A stretch of 64,000 nucleotides of DNA from Sipunculus nudus (lineage: Eukaryota; Annelida; Sipuncula; Golfingiida; Sipunculidae), in contig CM049316.1 of assembly GCA_026874595.1 (NCBI GenBank), positions 808,001 through 872,000 of the forward strand. The letters run 5' to 3'. The position numbers and the translations under genes are program-made. Below the pieces are notes generated by a model that saw only the letters and a program-made list of their open reading frames with translations, had not been told where the DNA came from and did not search any database. This document shows, one piece after another, positions 1 to 10,297 of the stretch (position 1 is the stretch's first letter; the number at the start of each line of letters is the position of its first letter).

Positions 1-187
1 TCATAATCCCGTTTATTGTCATGCTTGGAACCCTTGGCAGTGATACCAGTTAGCAGTTACTATCACATCAAACGCCGACACGGCCATCAAAGAGGCCGAG
101 AGCCTGTTATCAGTCAGTTGTATCATACGGTCACATCTCCCACCTGTGTGCGGCAGGCAAGTGTACAGTCCACACATGGACCTCTAC

Positions 188-251
188 GTCCTATGATACT
201 TCTGCTGGACGGACATCACGTGATGTCCGTCCAGCAGAAGTATCATAGGAC
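188..251. repeat. 64-bp perfect palindrome
   Basis: The sequence from 188 to 219 is followed at once by its exact reverse complement (220-251), with centre CACGTG and no spacer. Pairing resumes for three bases (184-186 with 253-255) after one mismatch on each side. It could be a fold-back end of a small inverted-repeat element or an artefact of a hairpin read. I recognise no family. Confidence 0.9.
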
Positions 252-298
252 ATAGTAGCTGCTGACGGCGACGCAAAAGGTTTCAGGTTTCTGTCGCA

Positions 299-772
299 TT
301 GCATCAGATACTAAAACAAAAGCTATTGAGGAGTCCATTCTTATGGGCTAAGGACATAGAGGTCCATGTATGGACTAGCATGCGTAGTGATGCATGCTGG
401 TCACTCCCTGTCACTAATCAAATTAACGTCTTAAGATACCATGGTAATCCAGATCACTGCGTTTCTTCGTACGTTAACAAGGGCGATGTTTGCAATCATG
501 TGTCATATGTAATGAACTCCAGGCCTTTGCAAGACCTCGGTTTACACCTGTTAACGTTGCTTATAACTGGAAATACCCTTTTTAAGGATCCAAGAAAACC
601 TGGAAGTTTTGTGAGCGCTGGAGGAGATACCCGGTCCAAAACCTCAATCGCTGCGAAACCCCAGAATGTTGACGATGGCTTGATGATGCCCACTTCCCCA
701 ATGGTCCTAGCACAAAGACGATCATGGATGTTTGAGTCATTAATAAGACATCCAGAAAATAATGCTCATTGA
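299..772 (+). other. Unrecognised 157-codon open frame, coding status doubtful
   Basis: An ATG-initiated frame of 157 codons lies just left of a dispersed repeat. The product has no motif I recognise, no signal peptide or membrane segment, and an irregular composition. The region has a higher GC content than the rest of the window. No splice or promoter context supports it. It may be a chance frame or part of a decayed element. Confidence 0.12.
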
Positions 773-868
773 TCGGGAAAGAATTATCTATTATAATAGT
801 TTGCCGATGCATAACGTTATAACTGTGCCACGCACTACGTCTCTTTCTGTTGGAAAGTCCGATTTTGG

Positions 869-1133
869 TTAGCCCTAGCTCACGTGCTCTCTTACTACGC
901 CACGCTGTGCGAGAGCCCTAGAACATGATTTGAGGAAACTGGAGACATTCCACATGACAATTAAATTCTTATACTACGTCTAAAAATGTGTTATGCGTTA
1001 TAAAATAAAGATATTCTTATCAAATGCGCATATAACATACCACTTAGACAGTGTTTGTCCACGTTAAATGTTGATAAGAAGAAAATAGATCTACATTGAC
1101 CTAATAAATGGTAATACGCGGGGAACGATGTTT
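869..1133 (+). repeat. 265-bp dispersed repeat, copy 1
   Basis: The block begins TTAGCCCTAGCTCA and ends GCGGGGAACGATGTTT. It matches 47420-47684 over the same length with only scattered substitutions and no obvious gap. Flanking sequences differ completely on both sides, so this is a dispersed copy, not a segmental duplication. It has no coding potential that I can see. Confidence 0.85.
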
Positions 1134-1319
1134 CTTAATATCATTTGAGCCATTACGCTTCTTCTATGACTCAAAAGGACATCGATGTTGAAGCCTGCAT
1201 TCATCTCGGTAATTATCATAATTTAAGCATGCACCATCGGCATGGCAATAAGTGGGCTTGACTATATCAAAAATATCATGCAACCGTACTAATTAAGTGA
1301 TATTATCTTAAAATATACT

Positions 1320-2245
1320 ATGTTTTCATACCGGTCCCGCCACCGCCGCCGCATATAAATCTTGTTGGCGTGATAACTCAAAAATATTTCACAGATCTTT
1401 ACCAAACGTGGTATATGTATAGATATGGGTGAGAGGACGACCCTTATTTAAAATGAGGTCATGACCTTTACTAGGAGAGTGTCCTTGACCTTGAATAGGT
1501 CCAATTTTGGGGGGAAACACACAAATTCTTAAATATCTCAAGAAATCTTGCATAGATTTATCCCAAAATCAAGTTGATGGAAGATCATGGATAGGGTTGT
1601 CATGTTCCAGAAACTGGTGGCGCAACCTAATATTCTTTACTTGTTTTCGTGTCTTTTAATACCCCCAAAATTGCCACTTGACAGTACTGTGAGCATTATA
1701 AGTCAAAAACTAATGGACAGATTTCTTTCATATTATGCATATACATAGACATGGGTTATGGGATGATGTATATATAAATTGGGGTCATGACCTTTCCTAT
1801 GAGAGTGGCCTTGACCTTGAATATTGCCATATATGGTGAAAATTACACAAAATCATAAATATCTCAATAAGGGATGCATCGATTGGTCCAAAAATCAACT
1901 TGACCAAAGATCTTGGATAGTGTTGTCATGTACCGGAAACTGGTAGCGCCACCTGTTATTCTTTTACTTGTTTTCGTGCCATTTATTACCCCCATCATTG
2001 CCACTTTACAGTACTGTGAGCATTATAAGTCAAAAACTAATGGACAGATTTCTTTCATATTATGCATTTACATAGACATGAGTTAGGGGATGATGTTTAT
2101 TGAAATTGGGGTCATGACCTTTACTATGAATGTGACCTTTTCTAAGAGTGGTCTGATATTAATTGTTGCTGAAGATAAGGGGCCTATTCTTAAAGGGGGG
2201 GGGGGGAGGGGGAGATTAATTGTCTGAGGATACTATGGCACCTGC
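1320..2245 (+). mobile_element. Family C element, two ~327-bp internal units and G-run terminus
   Basis: The region holds two tandem units about 327 bp apart (AGTCAAAAACTAATGGACAG starts at 1701 and 2028). Each has GGTCATGACC-like strings and a degenerate palindrome (GGTGGCGCAACC near 1617, GGTAGCGCCACC near 1950). The right end has a 12-base G-run near 2195 followed by AGATTAATTGTCTGAGGATAC. That is the reverse complement, with changes, of the C-run terminus at 21475-21540. No coding capacity is visible. Confidence 0.6.
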
Positions 2246-2264
2246 AGTGCCAAGAAATATCTAG

Positions 2265-2785
2265 TTAGATATAATACTGTCTGCAATGTTAATAATATGT
2301 CATCATTAGATATAGTACTGTCAACAATGTTAATAATATTTCATCATTAGATAGAGTACTGTCAGCAATGTTAATAATATGTTATCCTTAGATATAGTAC
2401 TGTCAGCAATGTTAATAATATGGCATCATTAGATATAGTACTGTCAGCAATGTTAATAATATGGCATCATTAGATATATATATAGTACTGTCAGCAATGT
2501 TAATAATATGGCATCATTAGATATAGTACTGTCAGCAATATTAATAATATGGCATCATTATATATAGTACTGTCAGCAATGTTAATAATATGCATCATTA
2601 GATATAGTACTGTCAGCAATGTTAATAATATGTCATCATTAGATATAGTACTGTCAGCAATGTTAATTATATGTCATCATCAGATATAGTACTGTCAGCA
2701 ATGTTAATAATATGTCAGCATTAGATAGAGTACTGTCAGCAATGATAATAATATGGCATCATTAGATATAGTACTGTCAGCAAAG
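2265..2785 (+). repeat. 41-bp minisatellite, about 13 copies
   Basis: The repeat core is GATATAGTACTGTCAGCAAT followed by GTTAATAATATGGCATCATTA. Copies vary by single bases and one has an extra TATATA. The last unit passes directly into family B sequence (AAGTTCAACCTCCTG). Confidence 0.9.
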
Positions 2786-3131
2786 TTCAACCTCCTGTAA
2801 CTCAGCCAAAAACACCGAACTGGAACCATTCGAACAAACATGAGAAAGATTGTTCCAGGGATCATTTCTGTGAAATATTGGACAATTTGGCTGGACAGTT
2901 TCGGAGAAAAAGATTTTTAAAGCTTTTTTAGCTTTTTCCCTATAAATTCTAAGAAAATGCAGTTAGAAAAAAAATTAACAAAATCCGATATAGTTTTTTG
3001 GATGACTGATTATTTGCAAAAAATTTGGTGATGCTAGCTCCTGCCATTTTAGAGATAGCTATAGTTAACGTACAGAAGACGCACGACAGACGACCACGCA
3101 CCATCGCATAAGCTCACAGGTTCGCTAAAAA
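2783..3131 (+). mobile_element. Family B element, 3'-terminal fragment
   Basis: The fragment starts at AAGTTCAACCTCCTGTAACT and runs to the family B tail CTCACAGGTTCGCTAAAA. It matches 16215-16573, 45500-45871 and 59895-60248. It contains the common phrases GATTGTTCCAGGGATCATT and GGTGATGCTAGCTCCTGCC. The head of the element is missing, replaced by the 41-bp array. Confidence 0.75.
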
Positions 3132-4201
3132 CCTATTTTCATACTTGAGGAATGGCTAATATCAAAACCACTCACCTGTTTTTCCTCATATTAACCATAA
3201 ATATTCCTCTATATAGTTCCTATGGATATGCCAGAAATTAAGTCTGTTAAGTATAATTTCTTCAAGTTATGGGCCCGAACATAATGGACTTTGTAAAAAA
3301 TCAGGAAAATTATTTACACACTAAACATGAAAAATTTTGCAACTAGAGTCTATTATCCCAAGTAAATAACTATGTTTAATTAAGATTCAATTGTTTACCC
3401 AAAATTAGATCTGAATTTTGTAAATTTTTCAAGTTATTAGTGTAAAAATAAAATCAGTCCCTTAAATTTTGCCCAACTTTGACCATGGCACAATTTTTTC
3501 CTGTAAGTACCATTGATTTAATTTTCACAGCATGTAAACATAAGTATTTAATTTTTTAAAATCTGAAATTTGAAAATAAAAGCTTGAAAATTAGGCTAGT
3601 TATTGATTTTTTTCTTGAGGCTTTATTGTAGTCATTTGCTTTGATAACAGATTAAAGATGCAGGGTCCCACTCCAGGTCACTGGAAGTCAGCTATGCCAG
3701 GGTTTCTAATTTGTTACAGTCATTGGGGTAGATTCCCCTGCAGATGGGCAGCCCAATAAAGGATCCTCATATGGGCCAAGCCCTTCGGAAGATGGGCCAG
3801 ATCCGCAGACAGGCTCCAACATATACATTTCATAAAATAAAAAAATACATATATATTTAATAATATATATTATACAAAAAAGAATAGATTCAATTGAACA
3901 AATGTGTAAACTACTGAAATGTCAACAGTTAATCAAAAAGCCAACTAATGATCATGGTAATAGTACAGATCATTTGTTCACAAACTGCTCACATGCTTCA
4001 GTTTCAACATTAGGAAACACATGGTCAGGTCACAAAATATTATTTGCAACAATTTCTTGCTCATCAATACAAACCAATCATATAACCAACCATGACTTAT
4101 ATTACCTCTTCCTCTTACACTTTATCTCCATTTGATATTATTTTAGATTTTTACCTTCAAGGTCAACTTCAGCTGAGCAGAGTGACCCATGGGTCCCTTG
4201 T
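3132..4201 (+). mobile_element. Family A element, 3' part
   Basis: Directly after the family B tail the sequence joins the family A body. Landmarks are the paired-ATATAGTTCC block, GTTATGGGCCC and AAAAATCAGGAAA. It ends with TCAGCTGAGC and the terminal palindrome GACCCATGGGTC, then CCTTGT at about 4201. Positions 3640-4140 hold unique-looking AT-rich sequence inside it. The junction between B and A matches that at 16573. Confidence 0.65.
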
Positions 4202-4264
4202 TCAAAAGTGTTCAAGGGCAAATAATAGCGAGAAAAATCAAAGATAATTCAGCGGATTTGTAAT

Positions 4265-5165
4265 TGCAAACCTGTGAGCTTATGCAGTGGTGTGGCGCCA
4301 ACTGTTGTCTAAATGTTTACGGCATGAAAAAACGGCAGGAGCTAGCATCACCAAACTTTATGTAAAAAATCAGTCATCTAAAAATCTCTGTCGGATTATG
4401 CTAATTTTTTGGCTATCTGCATTTACTTAGATTTTATAGGGAAAAAGCAAAAAAATCTTTAAAAATCTTCTTCTGCAAAACTGTCCAGCCAAATCATTCA
4501 ATATTTCACAGATATAATCCCTGAAACAATCTTTCTCAGGTTTGTTCGAATGGTTCCAGTTCAGTGAATTTTGGCCAAGTTACACGAAGCTGTGTCATTT
4601 GGCCAAAAACGGATACTAAAATTAAATATCAGAAACAGCTGGAGCTATCATAACCAAATTTTATGCAAATGTTGGTCACATGAGTCATATTTGAAATTGA
4701 GGTATTGGTGGCGCCACCTGCATTGAGTTTTTGTACAGGGGTCATTGGTCATCAATACATTACCCATAATTTCTCAGGAATAGCAGGAGCTAGCATCCCT
4801 AAATTTTATGCAAAAATTGGTCACATATCAAATGTTGTGGGATAGAAGTTTTAGTGGCGCTTCATCTTACATTTTTTACAGGGGGAAAAGCTTGATAACC
4901 TTTGAATATCTTCTTCTCTGAAATCATTAAGTAAAATTGTTTAATATTTCACAAAAATGATCTCAGAGACCAGCTCTCTCAAGTTTGTTCAAATGATTTT
5001 GTATTTTAGCTGAATTACAGGAATTGAAATTAGTCATTTGGCAAGTTAGCATACTAACATACCTGACTAATTGGGCATGTGTATACATCTCAGGTAGCTT
5101 TGTCATATACAAGACTGGTGGCACCACCTACAGTCATTTTTGTGTTGTGTGAACCCATGCCAGTA
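4265..5165 (-). mobile_element. Family B element fragment, reversed
   Basis: It begins with AACCTGTGAGCTTATGC, the reverse complement of the family B tail. It continues through reversed B body phrases (GCAGGAGCTAGCATCACC, CTGTCCAGCCAAAT) and degenerate GGTGGCGCCACC copies near 4707 and 5110. It lacks the ACAAGGCCT head. Confidence 0.65.
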
Positions 5166-5602
5166 TTTCAGCAGTGATGTTTGTGTAATTCGTTCTTGAT
5201 CAAAATGTTTTCGTACTTGCATTGTTTGTGTTCATAATTCTTTAACCAGAATTCGGTAAATCTAGTAATGCATATTGAGGCCTTTCTTAGTTTAGTGAAG
5301 TTAACAATGTGCACACATGAACTTCACTTTGGATCACAAAATAGTTGTGGTTGTGTACTTGATTTGTAAAATAATAACTAGATTTATAAAGGCCAGAAGA
5401 AAGAGAGAAGTCAATAGAAAAGTGTGAAGCAACTTGAGCAAAGAAATTTTCCACATATCCAAAAAGGTCTTGGAACAAAAATAAGTCACCCAAGAAATGA
5501 TTATAGCACATGGAATTATGATCCAAAAAGTTACATATTGCTTTCATATGAACTTTGTCATTAAGAATCTATTTGGTGACATGTTTAATTGAATCTTTGC
5601 AG

Positions 5603-5797
5603 GTTGTGACAGGGGTTCTGTTGACGGCCTTCTTTTCATATGCCAAAGTCCTCATCGCTACAATACTTCGTGAATATGGCCACAGTTCTTTACTCTGGTG
5701 TGGAATTGCAACTCAACTTGGTTCATTTATTGGTGCCATAACCTCATTTCTGATTGTCAGTGTCCTCAGACTTCTGAAAGATAGCCCCCCATGCTAG
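5603..5797 (+). CDS. Riboflavin transporter, SLC52 family, last coding exon (partial gene)
   Basis: The exon follows a TTTGCAG acceptor at 5596-5602 and runs 64 codons to a TAG stop at 5795-5797. It opens in phase 0. It encodes the last two hydrophobic helices of a multi-pass membrane protein. Recognisable strings are SYAKVLIATILREYGHS, LLWCGIATQLGSFIGA and VSVLRLL. These match my knowledge of the conserved C-terminus of vertebrate SLC52A2/A3 (a SYxKV...LR...S.LLWCG..QLGS..GA...V.VLRL pattern). The family carries riboflavin across the plasma membrane. Because the exon starts in the middle of the fold, at least eight upstream helices are missing. I found no matching exon between 1 and 5600, so they probably lie left of the window. 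Which paralog it is cannot be decided from one exon. Confidence 0.85.
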   Translation, partial: VVTGVLLTAFFSYAKVLIATILREYGHSSLLWCGIATQLGSFIGAITSFLIVSVLRLLKDSPPC

Positions 5798-6150
5798 GAG
5801 AACAGTTAAAAAGTCAAACGGCCCACCATAATAGAAGGGCAGAAGAGTTTGAAGGTCACTAGTTCATAATTATAGAGGTTTGTATTTATATTAATAAGGG
5901 GTCAAACTTTCAATAAATAGAGCCACTGGCTGTGTAAAATTGGTATAAAATTGAACAAGTGTTACATGAAGAAACTATTTTTAGAATTAATATATTTACT
6001 GCATGTATTGGAAAGGCATGGGCCAGCTTTATGTTTAGCCCTTGAAGTGATAATTTGAAATAGCTTTATATTAAAATCAAAATTATTGGTACTTTACAAG
6101 TTGTATATTAAACAATTCTTTCTGAATAAAATATCTTCATAAATTCATTG
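5798..6150 (+). other. 3' UTR and poly(A) signals of the SLC52-type gene
   Basis: Directly after the TAG stop comes about 330 bp of AT-rich, non-repetitive sequence. It holds AATAAA at 5912-5917 and again at 6125-6130. The second is followed within about 25 bp by T-rich sequence, after which the 34-bp tandem array begins. The UTR extent is inferred from the signals only; the cleavage site is not determined. Confidence 0.5.
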
Positions 6151-6162
6151 AAGTCCTTCTGA

Positions 6163-7770
6163 GTGAAGATTAGCTTGTGAATGTCATTACCTCATGTCAG
6201 AGTGAAGATTAGCTTGTGACTGATCCCATGTCATAGTGAAGATTAGCTTGTGACTTATCTCATGTCAGAGTGAAGATAAGCTTGTGACTGATCTTATGTC
6301 AGAATGAAGATAAGCTTGTGACTGATCCCATGACAGAGTGAAGATAAACTTGTGACTGATCCCATGTCATAGTGAAGATTAGCTTGTGACTGATCCCATG
6401 TCAGAGTGAAGATAAGATTGTGACTGATCCCATGTCAGAGTGAAGAAGCTTGTGACTGATCTCATGTCAGTGTGAAGATAAGCTTGTGACTGATCTCATG
6501 TCAAAGTAAAGATAAGCTTGTGACTGATCCCATGACAGAGTGAAGATTAGCTTGTAACTGATCTCGTGTCAGAGTGAAGATAAGATTTTGACTGATCCCA
6601 TGTCAGAGTAAAGATAAGCTTGTGACTGATCTCAAGTCAGAGTGAAGATAAGCTTGTGACTGATCCCATGTCAGAGTGAAGATTAGCTTGTGACTGATCT
6701 CATGTCAGAGTGAAGATAAGCTTGTGACTGATCCCATGTCAGAGTGAAGATTAGCTTGTGACTGATCTCGTGTCAGAGTGAAGATAAGATTGTGACTGAT
6801 CCCATGTCAGAGTAAAGTTAAGCTTGTGACTGATCTCATGTCAGAGTGAAGATAAGCTTGTGACTGATCCCATGTCAGAGTGAAGATTAGCTTGTGACTG
6901 AGCCCATGTCAGAGTGAAGATAAGATTGTGACTGATCCCATGTCAGAGTGAAGATAAGATTGTGACTGATCCCATGTCAGAGTGAAGATAAGCATATGCC
7001 AAATGACTGATCCCTTGTCAGAGTGAAGATAAGCTTGTGACTGAGCCCATGTCAGAGTGAAGATTAGCTTGTGACTGATCTCGTGTCAGAGTGAAGATAA
7101 GATTGTGACTGATCCCATGTCAGAGTTAAGTTAAGCTTGTGACTGATCTCAAGTCAGAGTGAAGATAAGCTTGTGACTGATCCCATGTCAGAGTGAAGAT
7201 TAGCTTGTGACTGATCTCATGTCAGAGTGAAGATAAGATTGTGACTGATCCCATGTCAGGGTGAAGATAAGATTGTGACTGATCCCATGTCAGAGTGTAG
7301 ATAAGCATATACCAAATGACTGATCCCTTGTCAGAGTGAAGATAAGCTTGTAACTGATCCCATGACAGAGTGAAGATAAGCTTTTGACTGATCCCATGAC
7401 AGAGTGAAGATAAGCTTGTAACTGATCCCATGACAGAGTGAAGATAAGCTTTTGACTGATCCCATGACAGAGTGAAGATAAGCTTGTGACTGATCTCATG
7501 TCAGAGTGAAGATAAGCATATGCAAAATGCAGATCTCATGTCAGAGTGAAGATATGCATATGCCAAATGACTGATCTCATGTCAGAGTGAAGATAAGCAT
7601 ATGCCAAATGACTGATCTCATGTCAGGGGGAAGATAAGTGTATCTCTGTGATCCAGTGTCAGAGTAAAGACAAGCTTGTGACTGATCAAGTGTCAGAGTG
7701 AAGATAAGCGTGCGACTGTTATCCCATGTCAGAGTTAAGATCAGCGTGTGACTTATCTCATGTCAGATGC
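6163..7770 (+). repeat. 34-bp tandem array, about 46 copies
   Basis: The unit is AGTGAAGATAAGCTTGTGAC followed by TGATCCCATGTCAG. Variation is mainly ATAAG/ATTAG and CCC/CTC, with a few units carrying an insertion (GCATATGCCAAATGAC). The array starts within about 40 bp of the second poly(A) signal of the SLC52-type gene. It encodes nothing of note. Confidence 0.95.
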
Positions 7771-7981
7771 ATCGGGGTTAAAACAAACAAGGGGTAAAGT
7801 GTACTGTCATCAATGTCACTGATAATAATCATTATGTTTGTCATTTGCTCTGACAAAAAATCAGTATCAAAAGCGTACACAACTCACAAAGAAGAGGAGA
7901 AGAATAAAAAAAAAGTGTACACAACTTTGATCAGCTAGTATCCACTGTCAATTGAAGGTCCTCTGCAGTCTGTGATTCTCC

Positions 7982-8680
7982 ACAATTGTGTAACCATAAT
8001 TAAATGGCAAACAAATGAACAGACATTTTCATTCAGTCGTTTGCTGAGACATATCTTTGCTATGACTGACTGGAGCAGTACAATTGTGTTATCATAATTA
8101 AATGGCAAATAAATGAACAGACATTTTCATTCAGTTGTCTGGTGAGACATTTCTTTGCTATGACTGACTGGAGCAGTAATGTTGTGTTATCATAAGTAAA
8201 TGGCAAATAAATGAACAGACATTTTCATTCAGTTGTCTGCTGAGACATATCTTTGCTATGACTGACTGGAGCAGTACAATTGTGTTATCATAATTAAATG
8301 GCAAATAAATGAACAGACATTTTCATTCAGTTGTCTGGTGAGACATTTCTTTGCTATGACTGACTGGAGTAGTACAGTTGTGTTATCATAATTAAATGGC
8401 AAATAAATGAACAGACATTTTCATTCAGTTGTCTGCTCAGACATATCTTTGCTATGACTGACTGGAGCAGTACAATTGTGTTATCATAATTAAATGGCAA
8501 ATAAATGAACAGACATTTTCATTCAGTTGCATGTTGAGACATTTCTTTGGTATGACTGACTGGAGTAGTACAGTTGTGTTATCATAATTAAATGGCAAAT
8601 AAATTAACAGACTCTTTCATTCAGTTGTCTGGTGAGACATTTCTTTGCTATGACTGACTGGAGCAGTAATGTTGTGTTAT
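7982..8680 (+). repeat. 98-bp tandem array, about 7 copies, interrupted by an insertion
   Basis: The unit contains TGTTATCATAATTAAATGGC, GACATTTTCATTCAGTTGTC and GCTATGACTGACTGGAGCAG. Spacing between copies is 98 bp. The last copy is cut after GTTGTGTTAT at 8680 and resumes as CATAATTAAATGGC at 11089. A family A element therefore sits inside one unit. Confidence 0.95.
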
Positions 8681-8989
8681 TAGCTCTGCTGACTTTCAGT
8701 CATGCTGGGCTATAGCGATGGGTCTTTTTCCGTCGTCCTTCCGTCTGTCCGTCCGTCCGGCCGGCCGGCCGGCCGTTAGAAGGGCACAAATCGTAACCGT
8801 AGGGGCTAGGGCCATGAACCCTATGCAGTCTTAGAGGTTCTAAAACGATCTCCTTGCAAACTTGAAATTAGGTCACTGCGACCTATATTCTCGAAGTTAT
8901 GGGGTGTGTTTACACCCCCCAAAAATAATTCTTTTAGCCAAAATTTTCATCCAAAACCTTCGATCTTTCAAATACAGCTCACCTACCAA

Positions 8990-9480
8990 CAGGTGAAGAA
9001 CCATAATTATTTTGAGGTCACAAGGTCAAAGTTCAAGGTCACAGAACCAACTTCTTTGAAAAGCCTGTGGATGCATTTTAAGCCAAACCTTTCATCCCAA
9101 TTCTTTGATCTTTCACATATAGCTCACCTACTAAGTGGGAGAAGAATCCTATAGATGTTGAGGTCACAAGGTCAAAGGTCAGGGTCACAGGATCCACTTC
9201 TTTGAAAAGGTTGTGGACACATTTCAAGCTAGACCTTTCATTCCAAACCTTTCAGCACTGATATCGCTTCTCTGCCAACAGGGGAAAAGACCTGTTGATT
9301 TTGAGGTCAAAGGGTCAAGTTCACAACACCCTCTTCTTGCCTGGAGTCATTTATAGGCAAACTTTTCAATCTATACTTTCTATCTGTCATATATGGCTTA
9401 CCTACCAATAGGGGAAGAAGCCTATTGATATTGAGTTCAAAAGGTCAAAGGTCAATGTCACAATATTGTTCAATATTTTC
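8990..9480 (+). repeat. GGTCA-rich internal units with DR1-like sites
   Basis: Three to four diverged units each contain a run such as AAGGTCAAAGGTCA near 9168 and 9438. That is two AGGTCA half-sites spaced by one base, the layout bound by RXR heterodimers and HNF4-type receptors. Function is not shown. Similar runs occur reversed at 27180-27640. Confidence 0.6.
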
Positions 9481-10204
9481 ACATATTTCTAGTGAAACTG
9501 TTCAACCCAAACCTTCAGTCTTTCACATATGCCACATCTATGCATCACTCAATGTGATTCAAACTTCATATTTATGGGTCTTTTTGCATGAAGAAATAAC
9601 TAACTGGTCAGGAGGTTAAAGGTTGTAGGTCTAAGTTATTCACTCATTGGTTGCCAAGTAATTACACCCGGCCAGATGTTAGTAGTTTCCCATCATTTAG
9701 AAAGAATCCAGTAGATATGTGGGCAAAAGGGCAAGGTTATTGGTCAGATCAACTTATTTTGTAGACCATCTCTATTTTTCTTGTATATATAAGCTTGCAC
9801 TCCAGCTGCTACATCTCACCGTAATGCTGTAATTGTGAGTGACACTGGTGACATATGACCCCCTTTTGTATCAGGCTATTAAGTGATAAGGCTGAGTGAT
9901 AAGTACCTCGTTACTGCATAACAAAACACTTTTGTTGGAATACTTCAGCCATTAATTAACACTATGAGAGTATAGTATTAAGGTTTAGGTACTGATTTTT
10001 TAGATGATGGGAACATTTTGCAGTTTATTTTATGGAATCATAGCAATAAACGTAGTTTCCTAGATATCTGAATATTTTTATATAAATCACCACATATAAA
10101 AGCAAGTGTTTGTTCTCATAATATGTGGATGTGTACTTGATTTATGATGGCTTTATTTTATTACAAGACTCTTAGGCATGCTTTCTGCATTTCTTTTCTT
10201 TCAG

Positions 10205-10297
10205 GTTTTGCAGTTTACCAACCCTGCTGACCCCATTGAAAAGCAGAGTGATAATAAAAAATATTGGAGCTACACTTTTACATTTGCATATCTATAA
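10205..10297 (+). pseudogene. Exon-like segment inside a family A element
   Basis: A strong polypyrimidine tract and acceptor (TTCTTTTCTTTCAG, to 10204) precede a 30-codon frame ending TAA at 10295-10297. The peptide begins VLQFTNPADPIEK and contains KKYWSYTF. An AATAAA occurs at 10684-10689. I recognise no family. Because it lies within the mobile element at 8681-11088, it could be a captured terminal exon or chance. Confidence 0.2.

Noticed and set aside
3902-4135. A 77-codon + strand frame
   Set aside because: It falls inside a family A element, has no recognised motif, and is a plausible chance frame in AT-rich DNA.
5287-5547. An 86-codon - strand frame next to the SLC52 exon
   Set aside because: It lies in the intron just upstream of the acceptor, on the opposite strand, with no recognisable protein features.
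6163-7770. Regular 34-bp repeats resembling a CRISPR array
   Set aside because: There are no unique spacers; the whole 34 bp repeats. The surroundings are an animal genome with no cas genes.
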